A DNA stretch of 64,000 nt from Thioclava pacifica DSM 10166 (GCF_000714535.1 NZ_AUND01000001.1:558001-622000); one strand, 5' to 3'. Counted from the stretch's first letter, positions 52,255 to 61,486 are shown. Numbers and translations: made by a program. Notes: generated by a model from the letters alone, not told the origin.

Positions 52255-52797
52255 TTACTTGGTCGGGCCGATCATCATCACCATCTGGCGGCCTTCGAGC
52301 TTGGGCATGCTCTCGACCTTGCCGGCATCGCCGACATCATCGCGCACGCGGTTGAGCAGCTCGAGCCCGAGATTCTGGTGCGCCATCTCGCGACCACGGA
52401 AGCGCAGGGTGACCTTCACCTTGTCGCCATTCTCGAGGAACTTCATGACGTTCTTCATCTTGACTTCGTAGTCGTGAACATCCGTACCGGGACGGAATTT
52501 CACTTCCTTGATCTCGATGATCTTCTGCTTCTTGCGGGCCTCGGCCTCGCGCTTCTGCTGTTCGTATTTAAACTTGCCGAAATCCATGATCTTGCAGACC
52601 GGCGGATTTGCGTTCGGCGAGATTTCCACGAGATCAAGCCCGGCCTCCTCGGCCATGGCCATGGCATCGCGCGGAGAGACGACCCCGACATTCTCGCCAT
52701 CCGCCCCGATCAGGCGAATTTCAGGGGCGCGGATCCGTCCGTTCACTCGAGGTCCGGTGTCACGGGTCGGCGGGGCGTTATGAGGTCTGCGGGCTAT
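52255..52797 (-). CDS. infC: Translation initiation factor IF-3 with non-canonical AUA start
   Basis: Binds 30S subunits, prevents premature subunit joining and rejects non-canonical start codons. The 180-residue product has the IF3 N-domain ([20 protein letters not shown]) and C-domain ([34 protein letters not shown]). The usual alphaproteobacterial N-terminus ([16 protein letters not shown]) is encoded in frame upstream of the first standard start (GTG 52744-52746) and is preceded by ATA (52795-52797) behind an AGAAGGA site 8 bases away; no ATG, GTG or TTG fits. A rare start codon is known to let IF3 repress infC itself in E. coli (AUU). An 8-codon ORF ends in the overlapping ATAG. It has its own terminator. 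Confidence 0.88.
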   Translation of the reverse strand: MARRPHNAPPTRDTGPRVNGRIRAPEIRLIGADGENVGVVSPRDAMAMAEEAGLDLVEISPNANPPVCKIMDFGKFKYEQQKREAEARKKQKIIEIKEVKFRPGTDVHDYEVKMKNVMKFLENGDKVKVTLRFRGREMAHQNLGLELLNRVRDDVGDAGKVESMPKLEGRQMVMMIGPTK

Positions 52798-52820
52798 GGT
52801 GGAAATCCTTCTGTAGCCAT
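52794..52820 (-). CDS. Possible 8-codon upstream ORF overlapping the infC start
   Basis: ATG at 52818-52820 begins MATEGFPP and stops at TAG 52794-52796, which overlaps the proposed infC ATA start (52795-52797) in the sequence ATAG. Its own ribosome site is weak (CTGAATTACTC before the ATG). The infC Shine-Dalgarno AGAAGGA lies inside it. If translated it would allow coupling or reinitiation at infC. It may be fortuitous. Confidence 0.3.
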   Translation of the reverse strand: MATEGFPP

Positions 52821-53023
52821 GAGTAATTCAGGCGCGCAAGATAGTCCCGTGCGGGGGCGCTTTCAACCTCAAAGCGCAGGGAACCGGGGGCTTTGCGGGC
52901 GCGTTGGGTTTCGCTTGCCTCACAAGCGGGCGCGCGCGAAACCGTGGCGAGAGGTTTCACTCCCGTGCTGACCCGCCGATAACGACGGCACAGTATTTAG
53001 GTTCCTGAGAGAGGGTATTTACA

Positions 53024-54016
53024 ATGAACAAGTTTGCCGGACTGGCCGTGGTGGTGGTGGCGATCGCCGCCGGTGTGATTTTCGTGACGACCTCGCAAGA
53101 GCCTCAACCCGTCGACCCCGAACCTGCACCGCAAAGCGCGGCCCAGAAGGCGGGCGACGCGCTGCAAAAGGCCGGTGAGTCGGTCAAGGATGCCGCGAGC
53201 CAAGCCACGGAGGCTGCCTCGCAGGCCGCCGATGCGGTGAAAGAAAAGGCCGCGGAGATGGTCGATGGCACCAAGAAAGCGGCCTCTGAAGCCGCTGAGG
53301 ACGCCAAACAAGCGGCACAGGAAAACATGGACGCGGCGAAGGAGGGCGTGACGCAGGCCGTCGATGCCGCCAATGAGGCGGCGCAAAATGCGGGCGATGC
53401 TGCGCAGGCCTCGGTCGAGGCGGCGAAGGCCGCCGCCGAGAAGGCGGGCTCGGCTGCGGCAGATGCAGCGCAGGCTGCGACCGACGCGGCGAAGGCCACG
53501 ATGGATTCGGCCACGCAATCGGCGACCGATGCCGCCAGCGAAGCTGCCGATGCGGCAACCCAGGCCGCCGAAGCGGCGACCGAGGCCGCGAATGCCGCCT
53601 CCGACGCCGCCGCTCAGGCGGAGGTCAACGCGAGCGATACCACGACCGAAGGGGCGGCCTCGGCCGCGCAATCGGCCGCCGAAGCCGCCAGCAAGGCCGC
53701 CGATGCTGCCTCTGACGCCGCCGCCGCCGCGACGAATGCCGCCGAGACCGCAAGCCAGACCGCCGATACCACCGCCGCCAATGCCCAGACACAGGCCGAT
53801 GTGACCGGGCAGGGCGCCGTGCCCGGGTTGATGGATGCGGCCAAAGCGCTGACCGTGGACGGTTTCGACGCCGATACGGTCGAGAAGGTGATCGACACTT
53901 CGGCTTTGCCCGACGCAACCAAAGCCACGCTCAAGACCGCGGTCGAGAGCGCGCGCGCCAATCCTGAACTGGTCGAGGGCGTCGTCGATCAAGTGCGTGC
54001 GGCGCTCGGTCTGTAA
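53024..54016 (+). CDS. Ala-rich membrane-anchored helical repeat protein
   Basis: A 330-residue protein with an N-terminal membrane anchor (NKFAGLAVVVVAIAAGVIF), a short Pro-rich linker (QEPQPVDPEPAP), and about 230 residues of Ala/Asp/Glu/Lys-rich sequence made of degenerate 11-residue-like units (DAASQATEAASQAADAV, AEKAGSAAADAAQAATDA), predicted as one long amphipathic helix or coiled coil. A small globular C-terminus (VDGFDADTVEKVIDTSALP) closes it. The repeat style resembles LEA group 3 or apolipoprotein-like helices. It may act as a periplasmic spacer or stabiliser; no function is known to me. The start has a GAGAGAGGG site. It is divergent from infC across 226 bases. Confidence 0.72.
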   Translation: MNKFAGLAVVVVAIAAGVIFVTTSQEPQPVDPEPAPQSAAQKAGDALQKAGESVKDAASQATEAASQAADAVKEKAAEMVDGTKKAASEAAEDAKQAAQENMDAAKEGVTQAVDAANEAAQNAGDAAQASVEAAKAAAEKAGSAAADAAQAATDAAKATMDSATQSATDAASEAADAATQAAEAATEAANAASDAAAQAEVNASDTTTEGAASAAQSAAEAASKAADAASDAAAAATNAAETASQTADTTAANAQTQADVTGQGAVPGLMDAAKALTVDGFDADTVEKVIDTSALPDATKATLKTAVESARANPELVEGVVDQVRAALGL

Positions 54017-54140
54017 TCCGCGAAACGCAGTCCGCCAAATGGAGGCCGCGCGGTGTGACCTGCGCGGCCTCTCTCATTGCGCGCTCACCGGAACGTGTTC
54101 CCCGCTTGCCGCGTTCGTCCAGCAAAAGAGAGGAGATGAC

Positions 54141-54821
54141 ATGAGCACCCGACTGACGCTGACATCCATCGAACCGGTCACCCGCGACACCTATCACCTG
54201 AGTTTCCCGCGTCCCGAGGGGTTTGAGTTCGCGCCGGGCCAGGCGGTCGATCTGACCCTCACCCGCGAGGGCTGGACGGACGAGCCGCGCCCGTTCACCT
54301 TCACCAACCCCGCTGACGGCGACACGCTCGAATTCGTGATCAAGTCCTATCCCGATCATCAGGGCGTCACCGCGCAAATCGCGACCCTCAAGCCCGGCGA
54401 GGTGGTCGAGATTTCGGACCCATGGGGCGCGATCGAGGACAAGGGGCCCGGCACTTTCATTGCAGGCGGGGCAGGGGTCACACCCTTCATCGCCATCCTG
54501 CGCGCGCGTCTGGCCCGAGAGGGCAAGCTGGAGGGGTGCCGGCTGATTTTCTCGAACAAGACCGAGGCCGACATCATCCTGCGCAAGGAATTCGAGGCGA
54601 TGGAGGGGCTCGAGACCGTCTGGACCGTCACCGATCAGAAGGATCCCGACGCGGGTGTCTGTACGGCGATGATCGACCGCGCCTTTCTCGCGCCCTACGC
54701 GGAAAAGGAAAGCGGCAAGTTCTATATCTGCGGGCCCGATGCGATGGTCGAGGAGATTGAAGCGACGCTTGAAGCGCTTGGCGTCGAAAAGGACCGTATC
54801 ATCCGCGAAGACTTTTCCTGA
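54141..54821 (+). CDS. Ferredoxin-NADP reductase-like flavoprotein
   Basis: A 226-residue FAD/NAD(P)-binding oxidoreductase. The FAD domain carries RPFTFTNP (RxYS-type motif) and FAPGQAVDLT; the nucleotide domain carries GGAGVTPFIAIL, and CGPDAMVEEIEATL is near the C-terminus, as in flavodoxin and phenol-hydroxylase-type reductases. There is no ferredoxin domain, so it must hand electrons to or from a separate partner (flavodoxin, ferredoxin or a monooxygenase), which is not encoded nearby. ATG 54141 follows GAGAGGAG. It is probably monocistronic. Confidence 0.85.
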   Translation: MSTRLTLTSIEPVTRDTYHLSFPRPEGFEFAPGQAVDLTLTREGWTDEPRPFTFTNPADGDTLEFVIKSYPDHQGVTAQIATLKPGEVVEISDPWGAIEDKGPGTFIAGGAGVTPFIAILRARLAREGKLEGCRLIFSNKTEADIILRKEFEAMEGLETVWTVTDQKDPDAGVCTAMIDRAFLAPYAEKESGKFYICGPDAMVEEIEATLEALGVEKDRIIREDFS

Positions 54822-54950
54822 GCGCGCCCGGCATCGCCAGACGATCCACGCGCCACGCCGCCCCCTTGCCCCCGGTGAGGGGGCGGCCTAGTTTGCCTTG
54901 CGCTAAATAGCCAAGAACAGGCGCAGACAAAAAGCCGGGGGCCCGCACGC

Positions 54951-56105
54951 ATGAGCCAGAAACGCAGCATCTTCGAAGAGGTCGGAACGCAGGGCGCCAC
55001 GACACGAGCCGAACCCGCAGGTGGCATGATCGACGCCAAGCCGCGCGGTGCCCGCAAGGCGATCCGGCTGTGGCTCTTCGTCCTGTTCACGTTGGTCGTT
55101 GCGATGATCGCGGTGGGGGGCGCCACGCGGCTCACCGATAGCGGTCTGTCGATCACCGAATGGAAGCCGATCTCGGGGGCGATCCCGCCGATGAGCGATG
55201 CGGATTGGCAGGCCGAATTCACCAATTACAAGGCCAGCCCCCAGTTCAAATACATGAACCCCGACATGACCGTGTCCGAGTTCAAGGGCATTTTCTGGTG
55301 GGAATGGGGGCATCGTCAGCTTGGCCGCTTCGTTGGGATCGTCTGGTTCCTTGGCTTCCTCGGCTTCTGGCTGACGAAGAAGATCCCGCCGGGCTGGACG
55401 GGCCGGCTGTTCTCGCTCGGGGTCCTGGGGGGGCTGCAAGGCGCGATCGGCTGGTGGATGGTCTCCTCCGGTCTCGTGGGCCGGATGACTTCGGTCGCGT
55501 CCTACCGGCTTGCGACCCATCTGGGGCTCGCCTTCATCATTCTGGGGCTGATCGCTTGGTTCGCCGTGCAGCTCTCGCGTCCGCAATCGGAACTGCTGCA
55601 AGCGCGGCGTCTGGCCGAGCCGAAACTCGGCCGGATCGGGGCGGTGTTGATCGGTCTGGTCTTCGTGCAGATCATCCTCGGCGCGCTGACGGCGGGGATC
55701 GACGCGGGGCTCGCCTTCCCGACATGGCCCTCGATGAACGGTCAGTTCCTGCCCTCGGAAAGCTTCGACTACACGCCGCTTTGGCGCAATTTCTTCGAGA
55801 ACCCGGCACTGGTGCAGTTCAATCACCGGATTGTCGGGTACCTGGTTTTCCTTCTCGGCCTCTACGCCGCCTGGCGCGCGCGCAGCTCTGCCCATCAGAG
55901 CACGCGCGAGGCCTATGCGCTGGCCGCCGCGATGATCTTCTTCCAGATGATTCTGGGCATCACCACCGCGCTTGAGCTGGTCCACTACTGGTGGCTTGGT
56001 CTGATCCACCAGTTCGGCGCTGTCATCACCTGGGTCCTCGTGATCCGCGCGCGTCACACGGCGCGCTATCCTGTCATTCGTTCCATCCGGGAGGGCCGCG
56101 CATGA
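54951..56105 (+). CDS. ctaA: Haem A synthase (CtaA/COX15)
   Basis: Inner-membrane enzyme oxidising the C8 methyl of haem O to give haem A for aa3-type cytochrome oxidase. The 384 residues contain eight transmembrane helices and the two-halves signature of the family: WWEWGHRQLGRFVG, RLATHLGLAF, FPTWPSMNGQF, QFNHRIVGYLV and GLIHQFGAVITW, which supply the haem-binding histidines. The motif spacing fits the alphaproteobacterial/mitochondrial COX15 type. Its end overlaps the M32 peptidase start by 4 bases. Presence implies an aa3 terminal oxidase elsewhere. Confidence 0.95.
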   Translation: MSQKRSIFEEVGTQGATTRAEPAGGMIDAKPRGARKAIRLWLFVLFTLVVAMIAVGGATRLTDSGLSITEWKPISGAIPPMSDADWQAEFTNYKASPQFKYMNPDMTVSEFKGIFWWEWGHRQLGRFVGIVWFLGFLGFWLTKKIPPGWTGRLFSLGVLGGLQGAIGWWMVSSGLVGRMTSVASYRLATHLGLAFIILGLIAWFAVQLSRPQSELLQARRLAEPKLGRIGAVLIGLVFVQIILGALTAGIDAGLAFPTWPSMNGQFLPSESFDYTPLWRNFFENPALVQFNHRIVGYLVFLLGLYAAWRARSSAHQSTREAYALAAAMIFFQMILGITTALELVHYWWLGLIHQFGAVITWVLVIRARHTARYPVIRSIREGRA

Positions 56106-57568
56106 GCGCCTATCAGGAATTGATCGCGCATCAGCGCGAAACCGAGGCGCTGAACAATATCGCGGGGCTCCTGAGCTGGGATCAGGAAGTGATGATGCCG
56201 CGCGGGGCTGCCGATCAGCGCGCCGAGGAGATGGCCGCGATCGAGAGCGTTCTGCACGCCCGCCGCACCGATCCGAAGATCGAGGACTGGCTGGCCCGCG
56301 CCGAAGCGAATGATGAGGTCAGCGCCCGCATGCTCGACCTGATCGGGCGCAGCTATAACCGCGCGACCCGCATTCCCGCGCGACTGGCCACGGAACTGGC
56401 GCGGATCACCTCGCTCAGCCAGGGGATCTGGGCCGAGGCGCGCGCGAATGAAGATGCCTCCGCCTTCCTGCCGACGCTTGAAGAAGTGGTGCGGCTCAAG
56501 CGCGAGGAGGCGGAATGCCTCTCCGAGGGCGATCTCTACGATGCGCTGCTCGACGATTACGAACCGGGTGCCACCGCGAAGGAAATCGCCGCGATCTTCG
56601 ACAAGATGCGCGGCCCGCTGGTGGAGTTGCGCGATCGCGTGCTGGGCTCCGAGGTCGAACCGCAACCGCTCGACAAGGTCTTCCCGGAAAACGCGCAGCT
56701 GCGGCTGGCCAGGATCTGCGCCACCGCCTTCGGCTATGACTGGACGCGCGGGCGGCTGGATATGTCGGTGCACCCGTTCTCTTCGGGCGGCGGCGACGAT
56801 GCGCGCATCACCACCCGGATCTCGGAATCCGACCCGTTCGGCAATATCTACTCGACCATCCACGAGGTCGGCCACGCCACCTACGAACAGGCGATCGACC
56901 CGGCCTACCGCTTCACCCCGCTGGGCCACGGCGTCTCGATGGGCGTGCATGAAAGCCAGAGCCGGATCTGCGAGAACCAGCTCGGCCGCTCGGCTCCCTT
57001 TACCGGCTGGCTGCACCATCGCATGAGCGACGCTTTCGGCGATCTCGGGATCGACGCGCAGGCCTTCCATGCGTTGGTGAACCGCGTCGAAATGGGCTTC
57101 ATCCGCACGGAATCGGACGAGCTGAACTACAACCTCCACATCATGCTGCGCTTCGATCTGGAGCGCGACCTGATCGCGGGCAAGCTCGAGGTGGCCGATC
57201 TCGAAGAGGCGTGGAACACGCGTTTCAAGGACGATTTCGGCGTGACCGTCACCAAGCCCTCGCAGGGTTTCCTGCAGGATGTGCATTGGTCGGTGGGCCT
57301 CTTCGGCTATTTCCCGACCTATGCTCTGGGCAATGTCTATGCGGGCTGCCTCAATCAGGCGATGCGCGCGGCCGTCCCTGAGATCGACGCGCGTCTGGCC
57401 GAGGGCGATGCAAGCCCCGCGAAAGCCTGGCTCGACCAGAACCTGCGCGTCTTCGGCGGCCTGCGCCCCCCGCGCGACACGATCCGCCATGCCTGCGGGT
57501 TCGAGCCCAACGAGGGCCCGCTACTGGCCTATCTGACCGAGAAGTTCGAAGGCATCTACAACCTCTGA
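56102..57568 (+). CDS. M32-family carboxypeptidase (Taq type)
   Basis: Zinc-dependent carboxypeptidase with broad C-terminal specificity, cytoplasmic. The 488-residue protein carries the metal motif H254-E255-x2-H258 (IHEVGHATYEQ), the M32 signatures GMGVHESQSR-like SMGVHESQSR and E-x-x-R with RTESDELNYNLHI, plus an N-terminal helical region including GLLSWDQEVMMP. The start ATG 56102 overlaps the ctaA TGA (ATGA), so the two genes are coupled although functionally unrelated. Confidence 0.93.
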   Translation: MSAYQELIAHQRETEALNNIAGLLSWDQEVMMPRGAADQRAEEMAAIESVLHARRTDPKIEDWLARAEANDEVSARMLDLIGRSYNRATRIPARLATELARITSLSQGIWAEARANEDASAFLPTLEEVVRLKREEAECLSEGDLYDALLDDYEPGATAKEIAAIFDKMRGPLVELRDRVLGSEVEPQPLDKVFPENAQLRLARICATAFGYDWTRGRLDMSVHPFSSGGGDDARITTRISESDPFGNIYSTIHEVGHATYEQAIDPAYRFTPLGHGVSMGVHESQSRICENQLGRSAPFTGWLHHRMSDAFGDLGIDAQAFHALVNRVEMGFIRTESDELNYNLHIMLRFDLERDLIAGKLEVADLEEAWNTRFKDDFGVTVTKPSQGFLQDVHWSVGLFGYFPTYALGNVYAGCLNQAMRAAVPEIDARLAEGDASPAKAWLDQNLRVFGGLRPPRDTIRHACGFEPNEGPLLAYLTEKFEGIYNL

Positions 57569-57601
57569 GCGCGTCCCGCGCTCCCCCGGAAAGGACACCT
57601 G

Positions 57602-58567
57602 ATGGCCCGTATCTTTGACGATAATTCGCTCAGCATCGGGAATACGCCGCTGGTGCGCCTCAACCGGATCACGGAGGGGGCGGGGGCGACGATCCTCGCC
57701 AAGATCGAGGCACGCAACCCGGCCTGGTCGGTGAAATGCCGGGTCGGCGCGAACATGATCTGGGATGCGGAGGAGCGCGGCATCCTCGGCCCCGGGAAAG
57801 AGATCGTCGAGCCCACCTCGGGCAATACCGGCATCGCGCTTGCCTTCGTCGCGGCCTCGCGCGGCATCCCGATCACGCTGACCATGCCCGACACAATGAG
57901 CGTCGAGCGGCGCAAGCTGCTGCTCGCTTACGGCGCGAAACTGGTGCTGACCGAGGGCGCGAAGGGCATGGCCGGCGCGATCGCCAAGGCCGAGGAGATC
58001 ACCGCCTCCGATCCTGACCGTTATGTGCTGCTGCAGCAGTTCAAGAACCCCGCGAACCCGGATATCCACGCCAAGACCACCGGCCCCGAGATTTTCGAGG
58101 ATACCGGTGGGGTGGTCGATATTTTCGTGGCGGGCGTCGGGACAGGCGGCACGATCACCGGCGTCTCGCGCTATCTCAAGCATGAGAAGGGCCTGCCGGT
58201 GATCTCCGTCGCGGTCGAGCCCGAGGCGAGCCCCGTGCTCAGCCAGGCCCGCGCGGGCGTGGCGCTGAAACCCGGCCCGCATAAGATCCAGGGCATCGGG
58301 GCGGGGTTCGTTCCGGAAGTGCTCGACATGGATCTGGTCGACCGGATCGAGACGGTCAGCAATGACGCGGCGATCGAGACCGCCCGGCGGCTGGCCCGCG
58401 AAGAGGGCATTTTGGCGGGCATCTCCTGCGGCGCGGCCACGGCGGCGGCGTTGCGGCTGGCGCATGAGCCTGAAAACGCGGGCAAAACCATCGTCGTTCT
58501 GCTGCCCGATTCCGGCGAGCGCTACCTGTCTTCGCCTCTGTTCGAGGGCATGTTCGACGAGGCCTGA
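57602..58567 (+). CDS. cysK: Cysteine synthase A (O-acetylserine sulfhydrylase)
   Basis: PLP enzyme converting O-acetylserine and sulfide to cysteine. The 321-residue protein has the PLP lysine K45 in [11 protein letters not shown], the asparagine loop [12 protein letters not shown], phosphate-binding [10 protein letters not shown] and [10 protein letters not shown]. Similarity to enterobacterial CysK (SVKCR rather than SVKDR) is strong across the length. It starts 33 bases after the M32 gene with a GGAAAGGA site. With sqr in the same window it is a second sulfide-consuming activity, but the two are not linked in an operon. Confidence 0.95.
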   Translation: MARIFDDNSLSIGNTPLVRLNRITEGAGATILAKIEARNPAWSVKCRVGANMIWDAEERGILGPGKEIVEPTSGNTGIALAFVAASRGIPITLTMPDTMSVERRKLLLAYGAKLVLTEGAKGMAGAIAKAEEITASDPDRYVLLQQFKNPANPDIHAKTTGPEIFEDTGGVVDIFVAGVGTGGTITGVSRYLKHEKGLPVISVAVEPEASPVLSQARAGVALKPGPHKIQGIGAGFVPEVLDMDLVDRIETVSNDAAIETARRLAREEGILAGISCGAATAAALRLAHEPENAGKTIVVLLPDSGERYLSSPLFEGMFDEA

Positions 58568-58582
58568 GCGAACGGGCCGGGC

Positions 58583-60436
58583 TCAGCCCTGTTCGGCCGC
58601 CTCGAGCTTTTCCAAAGCCGCCATCCACAGCGCTTCGGCCCGCTCCATCGCCTGCGTGGCCTCGGCATGCTTGGCCTGCCAGACCGCGAGGTCAGACGCC
58701 TTGCCCGCCTCGTAAAGCGCCGGGTCCGCCAGTTTCGCGTCGAGCTTTTCCAGCATTTCGGTCAGCTTCTCGACCCGCGCCTCGCAATCGCGCAGCTCGC
58801 GCTTGAGCGCGCTCATCGCATCGCGTGAGGGTTTGGCGGGCTTGGGCGCCGCCGCTTTCGCCGCGCGTTCCTCGGGGGCAGGGGCCAGCAGCTCCGCCCG
58901 GTAGCTCTCCAGATCGCCCTGATAGGGCGCAACCGCGCCGCCTTTCACCAACCACAGCCGGTCCGCGACCAGCCCCAGCAGGTGCATGTCGTGGCTGACC
59001 AGAACCACCGCGCCGGAATATTCGGTCAGCGCCGTCACCAGCGCCTCGCGGCTCTCGATATCGAGGTGGTTCGTGGGCTCGTCGAGGATCAGCAGATGGG
59101 GCGCGTCCAGCGTGGCCAGCAGTAGCGACAGCCGCGCTTTCTGCCCGCCCGAGAGCTTGCCCACCGCCGTCTCCGCCTGATCGGCCCCGAGGCCAAACCC
59201 CGCCAGCCGCGCACGCAGCTTGGACGGATGCTCTTCGGGGCGCTCGCGCTGCAAGTGGGTCAGGGGCGTCTCGCCCAGATCCAGCTCGTCCACCTGATGC
59301 TGCGCGAAATAGCCGATCCGCAGCTTGGACGAGCGCGTGATCTTGCCCTCCATCACCTCAAGTTTGTCCGCCAAGAGCTTGGAAAGCGTTGATTTTCCCT
59401 CGCCATTGCGTCCCAGAAGCGCGATCCGGTCATCTTGGTCGATCCGCAGGTTCAACCGCTTGAGGATCGCGGGCCCGCCATAGCCCACGGCGGCCCCTTC
59501 CATCGCGATGATCGGGGGTGAGAGCTGTTCGGGCTCGGGGAAGGTGAAGACCTGCTTCGCGGCCTCCTCGGGCGCGGTGATCGGCTCCATCTTCTCGAGC
59601 ATCTTGACCCGCGCCTGCGCCTGCTTGGCCTTGGTGGCCTTGGCGCGGAAGCGATCGACGAAACTCTGAAGATGGGCGCGACGCGCCTCCTGCTTCTTGG
59701 CCTGCGCCGCCTGCGCCTCGCGCCGCAGCCTGCGCGTGCGCGCGAATGTGTCGTAGCCGCCCTGATAAAGCGTCAGCTGCTTGTCCTCGAGATGCAGGAT
59801 CGCGCCCACGGCCCGGTTCAGCAGGTCTCGGTCGTGGCTGATGACGATCACGGTGTGCGGATAGCGCGCCAGATATTGCTCGAGCCAGAGCGCCCCTTCG
59901 AGATCGAGATAGTTCGTCGGTTCGTCCAGCAGCAGTAGGTCAGGCTGGGCGAACAGAACGCCCGCCAAGGCAACGCGCATCCGCCAGCCGCCGGAGAAAT
60001 CCGAACAGGGGCGCTGCTGCGCCTCCGTATCGAACCCCAGCCCGCGCAGAATAGAGGAGGCCCGCGCCTCGCCCGACCAGGCGTCGATATCGGTCAGTCG
60101 CGCATGCACCTCAGCGATGCGATGCGGATCGGTCGCGCTCTCGGCCTCGGTAAGCAGGCTTGCGCGCTCCTCATCGGCGGCCAGCACCGTATCCAGAAGC
60201 GAGGTCGAGGAGGACGGCACTTCCTGCGCGACACCGCCCACCTTGGCGCGCGAGGGCAGGGAGATCTCGCCCCCGTCCAGCGTCAGCTCGCCCCGGATCA
60301 GCCGGAACAGCGTGGTTTTGCCCGTGCCATTGGGGCCAACAAGACCGACCTTGTGGCCCTCGGGGATCGTGGCGGAGGCGCCTGCGAACAGCGGGCGGCC
60401 CTCGATCGAGAAGGAGATATCGGAGATGCGCAACAT
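58583..60436 (-). CDS. ABC-F family ATPase (YheS/Uup-like)
   Basis: A 617-residue protein with two ABC ATPase domains and no membrane segment. Domain 1 has GLVGPNGTGKTTLFRL, FSGGWRMRVALA and LLLDEPTNYLD; the inter-domain linker is basic and helical (RRAHLQSFVDRFRAKATKAK); domain 2 has LLGRNGEGKSTLSKLL, LSGGQKARLSLL and LILDEPTNHLD; a C-terminal coiled coil follows (SALKRELRDCEARVEKLTEM). ABC-F proteins act on ribosomes with stalled or structured nascent chains. The start ATG 60434-60436 (MLRISDISFSI) matches the family. It is convergent with cysK. Confidence 0.93.
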   Translation of the reverse strand: MLRISDISFSIEGRPLFAGASATIPEGHKVGLVGPNGTGKTTLFRLIRGELTLDGGEISLPSRAKVGGVAQEVPSSSTSLLDTVLAADEERASLLTEAESATDPHRIAEVHARLTDIDAWSGEARASSILRGLGFDTEAQQRPCSDFSGGWRMRVALAGVLFAQPDLLLLDEPTNYLDLEGALWLEQYLARYPHTVIVISHDRDLLNRAVGAILHLEDKQLTLYQGGYDTFARTRRLRREAQAAQAKKQEARRAHLQSFVDRFRAKATKAKQAQARVKMLEKMEPITAPEEAAKQVFTFPEPEQLSPPIIAMEGAAVGYGGPAILKRLNLRIDQDDRIALLGRNGEGKSTLSKLLADKLEVMEGKITRSSKLRIGYFAQHQVDELDLGETPLTHLQRERPEEHPSKLRARLAGFGLGADQAETAVGKLSGGQKARLSLLLATLDAPHLLILDEPTNHLDIESREALVTALTEYSGAVVLVSHDMHLLGLVADRLWLVKGGAVAPYQGDLESYRAELLAPAPEERAAKAAAPKPAKPSRDAMSALKRELRDCEARVEKLTEMLEKLDAKLADPALYEAGKASDLAVWQAKHAEATQAMERAEALWMAALEKLEAAEQG

Positions 60437-60478
60437 GAGGCCTGACTTGGCGCAGGGCTGGCGCACAGTCAATCGCCC

Positions 60479-60520
60479 CCCTTCTTCTTGATAAAAATAT
60501 CTCCGCCGGAGGCATCCCTC
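60479..60520 (-). repeat. Dispersed intergenic repeat, type A tail with shared GC core
   Basis: Read on the minus strand: GGATGCCTCCGGCGGAGATA, then TTTTTATC and AAGAAGAAG. The GAGATATTT...ATCAAGAAGAAG tail matches the elements after queF and trpF, and the GCCTCCGGCGG half matches those at 42592 and 46822, linking the two repeat types. Confidence 0.65.
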
Positions 60521-60558
60521 GCGTGCCACGCGCACCGGGCTGCGATTTGCATGCCCGT

Positions 60559-60572
60559 TGACCAGATGGTCA
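60559..60572. promoter_or_regulatory. Palindrome between ABC-F and ndk
   Basis: TGACCAGATGGTCA, a perfect 6-2-6 dyad preceded by T (TTGACC could be a -35). It lies in the divergent region between the ABC-F gene and ndk, 126 bases before the ndk ATG. The shape is that of a TetR/GntR-type operator; no such regulator is nearby. Confidence 0.4.
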
Positions 60573-60697
60573 CATTTTCACGCCAATCTCCCCGTGATCG
60601 CCTTTTAGAGGGCTTTTCAACTCACGCCCCTCGTGATAGCAGGCGCGGGATATTTCGGACCGGATTTCCGGCCGCGAACACTAGGAAAGGGTCAAAC

Positions 60698-61120
60698 ATG
60701 GCCATCGAACGCACGCTGAGCATCATCAAACCCGACGCGACCAAGCGCAACCTCACCGGCAAGATCAATGCCAAGTTCGAGGAAGCTGGCCTGCGCATCG
60801 TCGCGCAAAAGCGCATCAAGCTGTCCATGGAGCAGGCCGGCAAGTTCTATGAAGTCCACAAGGAACGCCCCTTCTACGGCGAGCTGTGCGAATTCATGGC
60901 ATCCGAGCCGGTCGTCGTGCAGGTGCTCGAGGGTGAAGGCGCGATCGCGAAGAACCGCGAAGTGATGGGCGCGACCAACCCGGCCGATGCGGCCGATGGC
61001 ACGATCCGCAAGGAATTCGCTCTCTCGGTCGGCGAGAACTCGGTGCACGGCTCCGACGCTCCGGAAACCGCCGCGAAAGAGATCTCCTTCTTCTTCTCGG
61101 GTCTCGAGATCGTCGGCTGA
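60698..61120 (+). CDS. ndk: Nucleoside diphosphate kinase
   Basis: Transfers the gamma-phosphate between NTPs and NDPs. The 140-residue protein is of standard length and has the active-site histidine H117 in [13 protein letters not shown], the N-terminal [15 protein letters not shown] and the Kpn-loop residues. The start ATG 60698 follows AGGAAAGGG. It converges with the TfoX-C gene, 6 bases between stops. Confidence 0.97.
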   Translation: MAIERTLSIIKPDATKRNLTGKINAKFEEAGLRIVAQKRIKLSMEQAGKFYEVHKERPFYGELCEFMASEPVVVQVLEGEGAIAKNREVMGATNPADAADGTIRKEFALSVGENSVHGSDAPETAAKEISFFFSGLEIVG

Positions 61121-61126
61121 TCCGGC

Positions 61127-61486
61127 CTAGCGCTTTTCGCGCAGACCAATCTCATCGAGGGCCGCGTCCAGCCGGGCGCGGCCTTTCTCTTTGCTTGGTG
61201 CGGTGTTGGCGCCCTGCGCCGCGACGCGTGCCTTGAGTGCGTCGAACTTCACACGGAACGCTTCTTTCTCGGCGCCTCGGCAATCGTTCCAGGGGCGGCC
61301 CTGAAGGGCCATGTGCAGCGCATAGTAGCCGATGAAATGGGGTGGGTTGCCGCTCGCGAGCCAGACCTCGTAAGCGGCCTCGGCACCGATCGCGCGCAGC
61401 TCCTCGGCCGAGGTGATGCCTGCGCGCGCAAAGCCTTCGGCAATCGCCGGGCCAATGCCTTTGATCGAGGTAAGGGGGCTCGCCAT
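61127..61486 (-). CDS. TfoX C-terminal-domain helix-hairpin-helix protein
   Basis: A 119-residue protein. The first 80 residues match the TfoX/Sxy C-terminal domain: LTSIKGIGPAIAEGFARAGI (HhH), ELRAIGAEAAYEVW, GYYALHMALQGRPWND. The remainder is a basic, charged tail (FRVKFDALKARVAAQ; APSKEKGRARLDAAL). The N-terminal TfoX domain needed for competence regulation is missing, so a role in DNA uptake cannot be assumed; HhH domains often bind DNA non-specifically. It is convergent with ndk. Confidence 0.8.
   Translation of the reverse strand: MASPLTSIKGIGPAIAEGFARAGITSAEELRAIGAEAAYEVWLASGNPPHFIGYYALHMALQGRPWNDCRGAEKEAFRVKFDALKARVAAQGANTAPSKEKGRARLDAALDEIGLREKR

Noticed and set aside
52997-53992. 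A Gly/Arg-rich repetitive open frame antisense to the Ala-rich protein
   Set aside because: It is the complement of GCC/GAC-rich repeats. The plus frame has a membrane anchor, a good ribosome site and a globular end.
57602-58567. Mutated PLP motif in cysK (SVKCR instead of SVKDR)
   Set aside because: Enterobacterial CysK has the same SVKCR wording; the active-site lysine is in place.
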